A stretch of 64,000 nt of DNA from Proteiniphilum sp. UBA5384 (GTDB taxonomy: Bacteria > Bacteroidota > Bacteroidia > Bacteroidales > Dysgonomonadaceae), in contig NZ_DHOS01000002.1 of assembly GCF_002410825.1 (NCBI RefSeq), positions 62,001-126,000 of the forward strand, read 5' to 3'. Position 1 is the stretch's first letter. Every line of letters begins with the position of its first letter. Both the position numbers and the translations under genes were made by a program. The notes below the pieces were generated by a model. The model saw only the letters and a program-made list of their open reading frames with translations, ran no database searches and was not told the DNA's origin. Shown here piece by piece: positions 1 through 9,020 of the stretch.

Positions 1-1498
1 ACAAAATTCCGGGTTGATTAGCGTAATACTTTCCATTCTTCGGATCCACATCCAAACTCACCCTTTTCCTGATATTATATCCGTTTTGCGGAGAGTCAAA
101 AGTAGGTCCCGTATCTACTCCTCCACTTAAAAAGTTAACCCTCCTATTGGCCACGCTCAACCATTTTTCATTGAAAATTACCGATACATAAAAACGTGGC
201 TCTCGATTACAATACATGTTGTATGTACCGTCAAGCGTTACAGGTCTCATGCCTGTGGCATTATCAGCCATACTGCTTGGTCCGCCGCCCGGCCATTTTG
301 TTTGCCTCATTTCAGCTTGGACAGAAAAACCTTTTTCCACATATCCCGATTCAGGATTGATGATTGGAGAAGCATCGGCGTTGTATCCCAAAATGGGAGC
401 GATTCCGTTTGCCATATAAAAAGCATCTACCAATTCCTGGGTCACACCCATTGCCGCATTTCCATTGATTCCTTTGGGAAGGTGATGCGACTGCCACCAG
501 TGCATATCGTCACTACTTCCATCGACAGGCCTGACAAAGAGAATCTCTTTATTCCCGCTATTGATTGACTTGAGTGATAAATTGTAATATGACATGAAAG
601 GATCGATAGAGCCATCGTTGTTGTACTCTTTGTATAACTCATGCCCGGCTTTATGTGCCGCATCTATCAAGTCCTTATGTGCGTTTGCGGCCCGCGTCCA
701 TTTTTGTGCATCATATTCCGATTGAAAGAGATTCACCTCTTCGTTATTTTTCCAATCCACAAGATCAGGATTACCATTAAAAAGGGGACTTGCCGCAGTT
801 AAAAGCATTTTTGCACGGACTGCGAGTGCCATAATGCTTGTAGCCCTACCCCAATCATTATTGTTGGGATATACATCGGGCAACTTTTTTGATACCTCTA
901 TTAATTCCTGATCAATCCAGTCTACAATTTCAGCATAAGGTGTTTGACCAATCAATAATTCCTCAGTGGGTGCAGTCACATCATAAATTACCCCGGGTGC
1001 AAACGGAATGGAACCATACATTTCTATCATCAACGAATAGTAATAGGCAATAAGGAAACGCACCTCATTTTTCATCTGATCCACATATTCCTGGGTAAGG
1101 CCCGCTTCCGGTATAACTCTCACATTTTCAATGAATACCAATCCGGTACGGATACGTTTGGGCAATTCAGTCCAATAACTGGGATTCCATGCTGAATTTG
1201 GATTCCAGTTGGCGGTAGTATAATCATATACATTTTTCCAGCCAAAATCGCGCCATTCCTGAGGAATGGTAATATCATCTCCCATAATATTGAATCCCTG
1301 GTCCTTATAATATCCCCAAAGAGGAGCCGGTATGGATGAATAGACACTTGCCAACCAATCCTCAGTACGTATCTTGTCGGAAAAAACCTTGTCCATGGTC
1401 AGGAAATCATCGGGTTGATAGTCCAGATAGTCTGAACAACTTATCCCGAAGAATAACAAGGAACTCAACAATATAATTGTATATATATTCTTTTTCAT
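1..1498 (-). CDS. SusD-like outer-membrane glycan-binding lipoprotein (C-terminus beyond window)
   Basis: This is the N-terminal 499 codons of a SusD/RagB-family protein; the rest lies left of position 1. The start is the ATG read from 1498, giving a lipoprotein signal (MKKNIYTIILLSSLLFFGISC, positions 1498-1436) with Cys after GIS. It is followed by the SusD N-terminal motif SDYLDYQPDDF. The TPR-like helical part (for example NEVRFLIAYYYSLMIEMYGS and AVRAKMLLTAASPLFNG) is typical of the family. SusD proteins sit on the cell surface as the lid of the SusC transporter and bind oligosaccharide. It follows SusC by 8 bases, so the two are surely co-transcribed. The frame is open throughout. The substrate is inferred only from the upstream fucose isomerase. 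Confidence 0.93.
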   Translation of the reverse strand, partial: MKKNIYTIILLSSLLFFGISCSDYLDYQPDDFLTMDKVFSDKIRTEDWLASVYSSIPAPLWGYYKDQGFNIMGDDITIPQEWRDFGWKNVYDYTTANWNPNSAWNPSYWTELPKRIRTGLVFIENVRVIPEAGLTQEYVDQMKNEVRFLIAYYYSLMIEMYGSIPFAPGVIYDVTAPTEELLIGQTPYAEIVDWIDQELIEVSKKLPDVYPNNNDWGRATSIMALAVRAKMLLTAASPLFNGNPDLVDWKNNEEVNLFQSEYDAQKWTRAANAHKDLIDAAHKAGHELYKEYNNDGSIDPFMSYYNLSLKSINSGNKEILFVRPVDGSSDDMHWWQSHHLPKGINGNAAMGVTQELVDAFYMANGIAPILGYNADASPIINPESGYVEKGFSVQAEMRQTKWPGGGPSSMADNATGMRPVTLDGTYNMYCNREPRFYVSVIFNEKWLSVANRRVNFLSGGVDTGPTFDSPQNGYNIRKRVSLDVDPKNGKYYANQPGIL

Positions 1499-1506
1499 GT
1501 CGTTTT

Positions 1507-4500
1507 TTAATTATTGAAATTAATACTCAGCCCCAATGATACAGACTTCATTTGAGGGTATTTTAATCCGTCGGTTGTTTCCAGTTCAGGATCCCATAAT
1601 TTAAATTTGGAGAAGGTCAGCAAGTTTGAGCCCCTGACGAAGAACCGGCAGTCACGCACTCCTATTTTATTGGTCCATATATGGGGGAAACTGTATCCAA
1701 ATTCAATATTTTTCAGTCGCAAAAAACTCATATCCTTTAACCACCATGTGGAGGCACGTTCATTATTTGCCACGGCCTTATTCCCCAATCTGGGCCAGAA
1801 GACATCTTGGCTAGGATTATCAGGCGTCCACCGGTCATCGATATTTGAAAAAATATTGCCGGCACCTGCCACCGATCCGGGAAGCCAGCTTTCACCCTTT
1901 AAAATCTGGTATGTATTACCGGCCCCCTGGAAGAAAAATCCAAAATCGAATGCCCTGTACTTCACATTTGCTCCAAAGCCATAAATAATTTCGGGAGTAC
2001 GTGTTTTTCCGATTGCTGTCTCATCCAATGAATTGATCTCACCATCGCCATTCATATCCTTGTATTTGATATCGCCGGGGCGCAAATTTCTTATATCACT
2101 AAAATTTTGCACGGGGATACCTTCTTTCAACAAGCCGTTTTCATCGAAATCATCCTCAGTAAATAGCCTTTCGGCAATCAAGCCAAACAATTGTCCTACA
2201 GGCTTGCCTGTAACCGATCGGTAAGTTCCCCTTTTAGATAGGGGTTCATCGATTTCCACCACTTTGTTATGGGCATAGGTATAGTTCGCGATGGCTGATA
2301 CAAACCAATCCTTATTGAGTTGCTTGTTGATGTTAAGAGACATATCTACTCCCTGGTTATCCACTTTTCCGAAATTAGCCCAAACGGAACGGTTAAATCC
2401 GGCTGATCCCGGCACATTGTAGCGTTCCATAAATATATCTTTACGGCTCTCCTTAAAAATATCTACCGTATAACTGATCGTATTATTCCACAGACCGATT
2501 TCCAATCCTAAATTCTTTTTTGTCACAGTTTCCCAGGTAAGATCGGCCACGCCAACGTCTCCCTCTGCACGACCGAGACGGTATGTGTTTCCTTCGGGTC
2601 CCCACCAATATTTGCCGGTATTCTCAATAGTCGATATATAAGCAAAACGATGGTCCCATATATTTGTACCTAAAATACTGTTACCGGCTTTTCCAATAGA
2701 TCCTCTGATTTTAAGATTGGAGACAACATCTTGTATGGGTTCCATAAACCCTTCCTGAGAAATAATCCATCCCGCTGCCACCGCCGGAAAGAAGCCAAAT
2801 CGTTTTCCCTTGGCAAAATTTTCCGAACCGTTATAACCAAAGTTGAACTCTCCCACATAACGCCGATCATACGTATAGGAGAAGCGCCCGGCGATTCCCT
2901 GGTTCCGGTAAGGCTGTTTATCACCCCTGTCGTACTCTTTTTGATTATACAAGAACATGGTATTCACATCATGCAGGTCATCAAATATCCGGTTGTAGGA
3001 GAGCATTCCTTCAAGATAGATACTTTGGTCTCCCCAATCCGCACCCTTGCTATGACCTAAATATTGTTCTCCGGGATTCGAGATAGAAGTAATAAGATTC
3101 CCGTCTGCATCACGACCTGTCGCAGGACTGTAATAATCCGGAGTTTTCGCTCTGGTTACGGAGTTACCTGAAAACTTGTCGAATGCAAAAGTCAATTTTG
3201 CCTTTAAACCGTCAGTAATAAATTTTAAATCCTGCTCTACAGAAGTGAGTGCTTCTATCTTACTGTTATTCATCTTCTCAAAACCCCGTTGCGTAGACCA
3301 TGCCCATGGATTTTCCTTGGCGAATATGCGTGGAAGGCGCCCGCCTGAGTATACAGGAGGATGGATATAAGGAGGGATACGCATGGCCTGGTAAAAAATT
3401 CCAAAATTGCTTTCATCATTTCCGGGAGGCGCATTTTTTGTTTGCAGGAATCCTCCTAAGTTTACTCTAAGAAGGGTAGAGGGAGTTACATTTACATCCA
3501 CATTGGAGCGAACTGTATATCTGTTCACTTTGAGTGATGAGTCCCAATCCTGGGTTTTATCTCTGCGAAGAATACCATCTTCAGTAAAATAACCCAATAC
3601 CAGTGAATAACGGAGTATATCCGACCCACCGTTTACGCTGAGGTTAGCTTTGGTTTGCTGTGCGTGATCTTTTGCAATTACATTCCACCAATCGACATCC
3701 GGATAAAGTTCCGGATCGGTTTGATATTTGTAATTCAATAATTCGGCTTCTGTCATGAAAGGTACTTCTCCATTTTCGGCATTCATTTCATTCATCAGCT
3801 CTATGTATTTCACGCTCCCTACATAATCCAATAACCGGATAGGGGACGTAAACGACTGCTCAAAACGTACATCTACCTGGGGTTTTCCAATTTTTCCCCG
3901 TTTCGTATTGATCATTATCACACCGTTGGCACCCCTTACGCCATATACGGCACTGGCGGCAGCATCTTTCAATACGGAGAAAGATTCTATCTCTTCGGGG
4001 TCAATGTCGTGGATAGACCGTTCTACACCGTCTACCAATACCATTGGATTGGCATTTCCAGTAAAGGTACTGATACCCCTGATCCAAAAGTCCGAATTAT
4101 TAAACCATGGATTACCGCTTCGTTGCACGGCAATCACACCGGACACCATCCCTGCGAGATTATTACTTATTGATCTGCTGGGCGTCAACGACAATTTTCC
4201 GGGTTCTACGTTTGTTATGGATCCTACTACGGATGCCTTTTTCTGTGCTCCAAATCCCACAATTACCACTTCGTCCAACGCTTCTATATCTTCCTCCATA
4301 GAGACATCGACAATTCCTTTATTCCCCACTTCAATCATCTTCTCTTTAAATCCTACGTAAGTAAACTTCAATACAGGATTTTTAGATGTCACATTTACTG
4401 TATATGTACCGTTAATATCCGTTACTGTACCATTAGAAGTCCCGACTTCCATTACATTCACTCCAATCAGGAGTTCACCACTTGTATCCATTACACGCCC

Positions 4501-4641
4501 GGTTATTTTTCGCTGTGACTGTGAAACATCCTCACTATCAGCAAAAACAGAGATCGTGTTTCCCATGCAAAGGATCAATAAGAAAAGAAACCACTTTTGT
4601 GTCTTTTCCGAAAAACACTTTTTTAATTTTCTATTTTTCAT
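1507..4641 (-). CDS. SusC-family TonB-linked outer-membrane transporter
   Basis: 1044 residues, normal length for SusC/RagA. There is a signal peptide (about residues 1-34, ending FADS), then a carboxypeptidase-regulatory-like domain (about 44-120, ITGRVMDTSGELLIGVNV). The TonB plug (about 125-250) contains the family signature SVLKDAAASAVYGVRGANGV, and a 22-strand barrel runs to the C-terminal SLGLSINFNN. It imports oligosaccharides across the outer membrane using TonB energy, with the SusD encoded next. It lies 97 bases downstream of fucI in the same direction, so fucI-susC-susD probably form one transcript driven from the LacI-operator region near 6.6 kb. The substrate is not visible in the sequence; a fucose- or D-arabinose-containing glycan is inferred from fucI. 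Confidence 0.95.
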   Translation of the reverse strand: MKNRKLKKCFSEKTQKWFLFLLILCMGNTISVFADSEDVSQSQRKITGRVMDTSGELLIGVNVMEVGTSNGTVTDINGTYTVNVTSKNPVLKFTYVGFKEKMIEVGNKGIVDVSMEEDIEALDEVVIVGFGAQKKASVVGSITNVEPGKLSLTPSRSISNNLAGMVSGVIAVQRSGNPWFNNSDFWIRGISTFTGNANPMVLVDGVERSIHDIDPEEIESFSVLKDAAASAVYGVRGANGVIMINTKRGKIGKPQVDVRFEQSFTSPIRLLDYVGSVKYIELMNEMNAENGEVPFMTEAELLNYKYQTDPELYPDVDWWNVIAKDHAQQTKANLSVNGGSDILRYSLVLGYFTEDGILRRDKTQDWDSSLKVNRYTVRSNVDVNVTPSTLLRVNLGGFLQTKNAPPGNDESNFGIFYQAMRIPPYIHPPVYSGGRLPRIFAKENPWAWSTQRGFEKMNNSKIEALTSVEQDLKFITDGLKAKLTFAFDKFSGNSVTRAKTPDYYSPATGRDADGNLITSISNPGEQYLGHSKGADWGDQSIYLEGMLSYNRIFDDLHDVNTMFLYNQKEYDRGDKQPYRNQGIAGRFSYTYDRRYVGEFNFGYNGSENFAKGKRFGFFPAVAAGWIISQEGFMEPIQDVVSNLKIRGSIGKAGNSILGTNIWDHRFAYISTIENTGKYWWGPEGNTYRLGRAEGDVGVADLTWETVTKKNLGLEIGLWNNTISYTVDIFKESRKDIFMERYNVPGSAGFNRSVWANFGKVDNQGVDMSLNINKQLNKDWFVSAIANYTYAHNKVVEIDEPLSKRGTYRSVTGKPVGQLFGLIAERLFTEDDFDENGLLKEGIPVQNFSDIRNLRPGDIKYKDMNGDGEINSLDETAIGKTRTPEIIYGFGANVKYRAFDFGFFFQGAGNTYQILKGESWLPGSVAGAGNIFSNIDDRWTPDNPSQDVFWPRLGNKAVANNERASTWWLKDMSFLRLKNIEFGYSFPHIWTNKIGVRDCRFFVRGSNLLTFSKFKLWDPELETTDGLKYPQMKSVSLGLSINFNN

Positions 4642-4738
4642 GTTTCAATAATTAAATATCCCATTCTTTTTTAAAAAGTATAATTGATATATGACTATTA
4701 CACAAATAACTATAGAGTACATAAAGTTCTTACTCATT

Positions 4739-6514
4739 CTATTTATACAACGGTCCATAAGCCTTACAAGCACGGTAATCGGCCCCCTCGTTGTCGGAAC
4801 CGAAGGCCGACCATGCATCGGGACGGAAGATCTTGTCATCATCCACGTTGTGCATGTTCACGGGGATGGACAAGGCGGCAGCCAGTGTGATCAGATCTGC
4901 GCCGATATGACCGTAACTGATCGCGCCGTGGTTGGCACCCCAGTAATTCATTACCGAGTAGATATCGGTGAAGCGTCCTTTACCGGTGATACGCGGTACA
5001 AAGAAGGTCGACGGCCAGGTCTTGTCGGTCCGCCTGTTGATGATGTCGAACACCTCATCGGGGAAGGTAGCGGTCCATCCTTCGGCGATCTGCAGCACGG
5101 GTCCCAGTCCCTTGATCAGGTTCAGACGGCACATGGTCACCGGCATACCCGCTTTTGTCAGGAATTGCGAGGAATAGCCTCCACCGCGCATATATTCCAG
5201 CGACGCGGGATACCAGGTGGTGGCACCGAGCATCTTTTCCACTTCCTCCCCGTTGATTTCCCAGAAGGGTTTCATCACCGGATTGCCGTCCTGATCCGAT
5301 TGTTGGCCGGTACCGTCGAGGGTACAGGAGCCGGAGTTGATAAGATGGATCGCGCCGTCTTTCAAAATCCCCTCCGGTTTCCAGCCGCTTACACGCTCTA
5401 TCGCCTCGGGGCTCCAGTAGGTGCGCACGTCGGCAAAGATCTGTGCCCTGTTGGTCAGCAGCTGGTTGAACAGCATGCTGATACCGTTCAGGTGGTCATC
5501 CTCGGTGGCGAAGGTATAGGGTTTGCGGATGCCGTTCCAATCGAAAGAAGAGTTCAGGATTGCTTCCGGGAAGTCGCCGTCGGGCAGAAAATCTGTCCAT
5601 TGGCGCTGTCCCTGGAAACCGCCCGCTATAGCATTATGTCCGAGCGCCTCTTCTCCACGTCCCATTTTGTCTAATACGGGATTGCCTTCCATAAGGTCGC
5701 GCATGATGAGTGTCATCTTCACCACGAATTCCCAATCCCGGTCTTTCTGTTCACGGCTATGCTTCAGGTGAGCGGGGTTGAAATCCTCCCCTTCACGGGG
5801 CATGCAGTTTTCACGGGTCCACCGCATCGCCCTTTCAAACTCGTCATGGTCGTAGATACCCAGCTGAATGCGCCGCAGTATCTCGCTGGCATCCACGAAT
5901 TCGGTACGCATGCCCAGGTATTCCTGCAGGAAGTCGGGATTGGTCATGGAACCCCCGATGCCCATCGACACCGAACCGATGGAGAGGTATGATTTACCCC
6001 GCATGATGGCTACTGCAAGGCCGGCACGGGCAAAGCGGAGCAGTTTATCCTTTACGTCATCGGGTATGGCCGGGTCATTCATGTCCTGCACTTCCCGTCC
6101 ATAAATACCGAATGCAGGCAGGCCCTTCTGGTTATGGACTGCCAAGGCGGCTGCAAGATACACCGCGCCGGGGCGTTCGGTGCCGTTGAAACCCCAGATG
6201 GCCTTGGGAATGTTGGGGTTCATGTCGATGGTTTCCGAACCGTAACACCAGCAGGGGGTGACGGACAGGGAAAGGCCCACATTCTCCCTTTCAAATTTCG
6301 CGGCACAGTCGGCCGCCTCCTTCACTCCACCGATACAGGTATCGGCTATCACACACTCCACCGGGGAGCCGTCGGGATAACGCAGGTTCTCACGGTAGAG
6401 TTTTTCCACACTTCTTGCCAGATTCATGGTGGTCCCTTCAAGGGATTCCCTGATACCTCCCCGACGTCCGTCGATTACAGGGCGGATGCCGATTTTTGGG
6501 TAAATTTGTTGCAT
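4739..6514 (-). CDS. fucI: L-fucose isomerase
   Basis: 591 residues, the same length as E. coli FucI. The N-terminus PKIGIRPVIDGRRGGIRESLE and the segments IADTCIGGVKEAADCAAKF, GFNGTERPGAVYLAAALA and FDWNGIRKPYTFATEDDHLNG are strongly FucI-like. The Mn-binding region is preserved: the ATEDDHLNG segment corresponds to the E. coli Asp361 area, and NHGAISYGHIGADL to the His528 area. The enzyme interconverts L-fucose and L-fuculose, and also D-arabinose and D-ribulose, in the cytoplasm. It heads a presumed operon with SusC and SusD and is preceded by two copies of a LacI-type operator, so it is probably repressed by the adjacent LacI protein. No fuculokinase or aldolase gene is present in this window. 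GC content is visibly higher than in the neighbouring susC, which may just reflect a conserved housekeeping enzyme. Confidence 0.95.
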   Translation of the reverse strand: MQQIYPKIGIRPVIDGRRGGIRESLEGTTMNLARSVEKLYRENLRYPDGSPVECVIADTCIGGVKEAADCAAKFERENVGLSLSVTPCWCYGSETIDMNPNIPKAIWGFNGTERPGAVYLAAALAVHNQKGLPAFGIYGREVQDMNDPAIPDDVKDKLLRFARAGLAVAIMRGKSYLSIGSVSMGIGGSMTNPDFLQEYLGMRTEFVDASEILRRIQLGIYDHDEFERAMRWTRENCMPREGEDFNPAHLKHSREQKDRDWEFVVKMTLIMRDLMEGNPVLDKMGRGEEALGHNAIAGGFQGQRQWTDFLPDGDFPEAILNSSFDWNGIRKPYTFATEDDHLNGISMLFNQLLTNRAQIFADVRTYWSPEAIERVSGWKPEGILKDGAIHLINSGSCTLDGTGQQSDQDGNPVMKPFWEINGEEVEKMLGATTWYPASLEYMRGGGYSSQFLTKAGMPVTMCRLNLIKGLGPVLQIAEGWTATFPDEVFDIINRRTDKTWPSTFFVPRITGKGRFTDIYSVMNYWGANHGAISYGHIGADLITLAAALSIPVNMHNVDDDKIFRPDAWSAFGSDNEGADYRACKAYGPLYK

Positions 6515-6550
6515 ACGATCTATTTTTACTTTTTATATATAATATAGGAT

Positions 6551-6638
6551 TTGATTAATCGTTTAACTATACTATTTTACTTAATTTATTCAATGATTTC
6601 CATTATAGAACTTTCAAAATTGATTAATCGTTTAACTA
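6551..6638. promoter_or_regulatory. Two LacI-family operator copies before fucI
   Basis: The 19-base sequence TTGATTAATCGTTTAACTA occurs exactly at 6551-6569 and again at 6620-6638, 69 bases apart. Its core TTAATCGTTTAA is a near-palindrome with a central CG, the usual shape of LacI/GalR-family operators. The same core, as a perfect palindrome, lies before the lacI-type gene. Two sites spaced between lacI and fucI fit repression of fucI-susCD, possibly by looping. I could not recognise a clean TAnnTTTG -7 element for fucI here. Confidence 0.8.
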
Positions 6639-6653
6639 ACTTTGGGAAATTTT

Positions 6654-7655
6654 TTATGCTATCAGTTCTGCCTCTAAAAACTGTTTTCTGATTTTGGCAT
6701 TTTTATTTTCTATCCGCTCAATAAGCAATTCCAAGGATCTTTTTGCCATTTCTTCAATGGGTTGTTTTATAAATGGCACTCTAAAGGGAAACAGATTGAT
6801 GGCATCTGTTTCATCAAAGCACATAACCTGTATGTCTTTTTGGATAAGGATTTCATGTTTGAGCAGAGATTTTATGCCGGCCATCGAAATTGTATTGGTG
6901 GCAAAAAAAATAGCATCTACCCTATTTTTACTGTGTAACAGGCGTATAATAGCCTCATCCATATCTTTCTCCAACATTTGATAACTTACCTCCTGTACAT
7001 TATCCGGCTTATATAAATCTGCGTCTTTTACCGCCTCTATAAATCCTCTTTTACGTTCGTTGGTATGATACTGATCCTGCCGATAAGTGATAAATGCAGG
7101 ATTTTTATACCCTTGTCCTATCAATTGTTTTACAGAACGATAACAAATTTCATAATTATTGATCAAAACAGAAGGCACATTTAATTTAGGGAATCCCCTA
7201 TCCACTAAAACTAAAGGCTTATTCACTTTTAAAAGTGATTCTATTAATTCTTCACTCCCTTCAGCCGGAGTAATAATCAGTCCATCTACTTGTCGTGAAT
7301 TAAGGAAAGCGATAATCTTCTCCATCTCTTCCAATTTTTCATTGGTATTTCCTATAATCACGGTATATCCTTCTTTCTCCGCATAATTTTGAATATGCAA
7401 CGCCAACGTACCAAAAAATACGTTTGAAATATCAGCCACTATTAATCCGATCGACTTGGAATGACCCATTTTCAAACCTTTGGCAAGACTATTGGGTATA
7501 TAATTCAATTCTGCTGCTTTATCTATGATTCTTTTGGACATTTCTTCACTTACCCGTCCATTTTTGTTCTTTCCATTCAAAACAAGTGAGACGGTTGCTG
7601 CGGAAACTCCTAGTTCTTTCGCAATTATTTTCAAAGAAACTTTTTCCACCTTCAT
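6654..7655 (-). CDS. LacI/GalR-family transcriptional regulator
   Basis: 333 residues. The N-terminal helix-turn-helix covers about residues 5-28 (SLKIIAKELGVSAATVSLVLNG). The hinge helix NSLAKGLKMG carries the Leu that inserts at the operator's central CpG in this family. A periplasmic-binding-protein-like effector domain (about 62-330) follows, with typical SIGLIVADISNVFFGTLA and MCFDETDAINLFP segments. It lies upstream of and co-directional with fucI-susC-susD, with matching operators before itself and before fucI. It is therefore probably the locus repressor, released by a sugar from the glycan. Fucose operons of Bacteroides are usually described with a GntR-type FucR, so a LacI-type regulator here is a variation. 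The effector is unknown. Confidence 0.92.
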   Translation of the reverse strand: MKVEKVSLKIIAKELGVSAATVSLVLNGKNKNGRVSEEMSKRIIDKAAELNYIPNSLAKGLKMGHSKSIGLIVADISNVFFGTLALHIQNYAEKEGYTVIIGNTNEKLEEMEKIIAFLNSRQVDGLIITPAEGSEELIESLLKVNKPLVLVDRGFPKLNVPSVLINNYEICYRSVKQLIGQGYKNPAFITYRQDQYHTNERKRGFIEAVKDADLYKPDNVQEVSYQMLEKDMDEAIIRLLHSKNRVDAIFFATNTISMAGIKSLLKHEILIQKDIQVMCFDETDAINLFPFRVPFIKQPIEEMAKRSLELLIERIENKNAKIRKQFLEAELIA

Positions 7656-7679
7656 AGATGTTTATAACGTAACTTAACG

Positions 7680-7704
7680 CAAAAGTAAAAGGTTAATCGA
7701 TTAA
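7680..7704 (-). promoter_or_regulatory. Autoregulated promoter of the lacI-type gene
   Basis: Read on the minus strand, TACTTTTG at 7687-7680 matches the Bacteroidota -7 element TAnnTTTG. Immediately upstream is a perfect palindrome TTAATCGATTAA (7693-7704), the same core as the two sites before fucI. The operator occupies the spacer between the -7 and the -33 position, so bound repressor should block polymerase: negative autoregulation. The start codon is 25 bases further on. Confidence 0.75.
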
Positions 7705-7785
7705 TTAAAAATTATTTTGTATGTTTTATAACATATTTAAGGCAGTTATCCTTTATTTATATTAATTCTAAATAACGTGAAATTT

Positions 7786-8889
7786 CTACACATTAAATCT
7801 AAAATGCATGATATCACCATCCTGCACTACATATTCTTTTCCTTCTACACTCATTTTACCTGCTTCTTTCACGGCATTTTCCGAACCATACGCAATAAAG
7901 TCCTCGTATTTGATTACTTCCGCACGAATAAATCCTTTCTCAAAATCGGTGTGGATTACTCCGGCACATTGTGGAGCTTTCCATCCTTTTTGAAAAGTCC
8001 ATGCACGTACTTCCTGGACACCGGCAGTGAGGAATGTCTGTAAATCCAACAGACTATAAGCAGTTTTTACCAAACGGCTTACACCGGACTCTTCTAATCC
8101 TATCTCTTTCAAAAACATTTCACGCTCTTCATAGGTATCAAATTCAGCAATTTCTGACTCAATTTTAGCTGCTACAACCAATATCTGGGCATTTTCATTT
8201 TTAACTGCTTCATGAACTGCTTCTACATATTGATTACCGTTTACAGCACTCGCTTCATCGACGTTGCAAACATACAATACAGGTTTTGCCGTCAAAAGAA
8301 AAAGTTCTCGTGCCATCTTCTTTTCGTCTTTGGTATCGAAAATAACACTTCGGGCTGATTGACCCCGTAATAAAGCTTCACGAATCCTGGAAAAAACTTC
8401 GAAAGCAAGTTTGGCATCCTTGTCCCCACCGGTTTTTGCCTGCTTCTCTACCCTACTGATACGAGATTCAATTGTTTCCAAATCCTTTAATTGCAATTCA
8501 GCATCAATAATTTCCTTATCCCTCACTGGATCTACATTACCATCCACATGTGTTACATTTTCATCATCAAAACAACGGAGGACATGTAATATGGCGTCTG
8601 TCTCACGGATATTGGCTAAAAATTTATTACCCAATCCTTCTCCCTTACTGGCACCTTTTACCAATCCTGCAATATCTACAATTTCTACAGTAGTAGGTAC
8701 AATTTTATGAGGATGAATCAATTCAGCCAATTTATTTAACCTCTCATCTGGAACAGTAATCACTCCGACATTAGGTTCAATAGTACAAAAGGGGAAATTT
8801 GCCGCCTGCGCTTTCGCATTCGACAAACAGTTAAAAAGAGTGGATTTCCCCACGTTGGGAAGTCCTACAATACCACATTGCAGCGCCAT
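7786..8889 (-). CDS. ychF: Redox-regulated ribosome-binding ATPase/GTPase YchF
   Basis: 367 residues, close to the normal 363. The P-loop GLPNVGKST is at residues 9-17, followed by NFPFCTIEPNVGVI and the DIAGLVKGASKGEGLGNKFL switch II region. The NVDE nucleotide-specificity motif is YchF-like, and this family prefers ATP. A coiled-coil arm lies at about 130-160, and a C-terminal TGS domain has AWTFQKGWKAPQCAGVIHTDFEKGFIRAEV. It is a cytoplasmic protein that binds ribosomes and takes part in stress responses. It has its own promoter overlapping the end of nadA. Confidence 0.97.
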   Translation of the reverse strand: MALQCGIVGLPNVGKSTLFNCLSNAKAQAANFPFCTIEPNVGVITVPDERLNKLAELIHPHKIVPTTVEIVDIAGLVKGASKGEGLGNKFLANIRETDAILHVLRCFDDENVTHVDGNVDPVRDKEIIDAELQLKDLETIESRISRVEKQAKTGGDKDAKLAFEVFSRIREALLRGQSARSVIFDTKDEKKMARELFLLTAKPVLYVCNVDEASAVNGNQYVEAVHEAVKNENAQILVVAAKIESEIAEFDTYEEREMFLKEIGLEESGVSRLVKTAYSLLDLQTFLTAGVQEVRAWTFQKGWKAPQCAGVIHTDFEKGFIRAEVIKYEDFIAYGSENAVKEAGKMSVEGKEYVVQDGDIMHFRFNV

Positions 8890-8990
8890 TTTTTAAGACT
8901 TTAAGATCGCTTTGCCCAAAAACAAGATTCCAAAGCCATAAATCAAGGCAAAAGAGTGAAGACAAAGCTGAAATTTATATTTTGCGGATG

Positions 8991-9020
8991 CAAAGGTACA
9001 AAAAAGAAAGCAGTTACAAA
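8991..9020 (-). promoter_or_regulatory. Promoter of ychF
   Basis: On the minus strand TTTG (9020-9017) and TACCTTTG (8998-8991) are separated by 18 bases. This is a good match to the Bacteroidota consensus TTTG / TAnnTTTG. The -33 box overlaps the last codons of nadA, and the predicted transcript would have a leader of about 95 bases before ychF. Confidence 0.65.

Noticed and set aside
4691..5674. Long open frame on the plus strand opposite the fucose isomerase
   Set aside because: It is antisense to a full-length, clearly conserved fucI; its translation is Gly/Arg/His-rich without any recognisable motif, as expected from the GC-rich complement.
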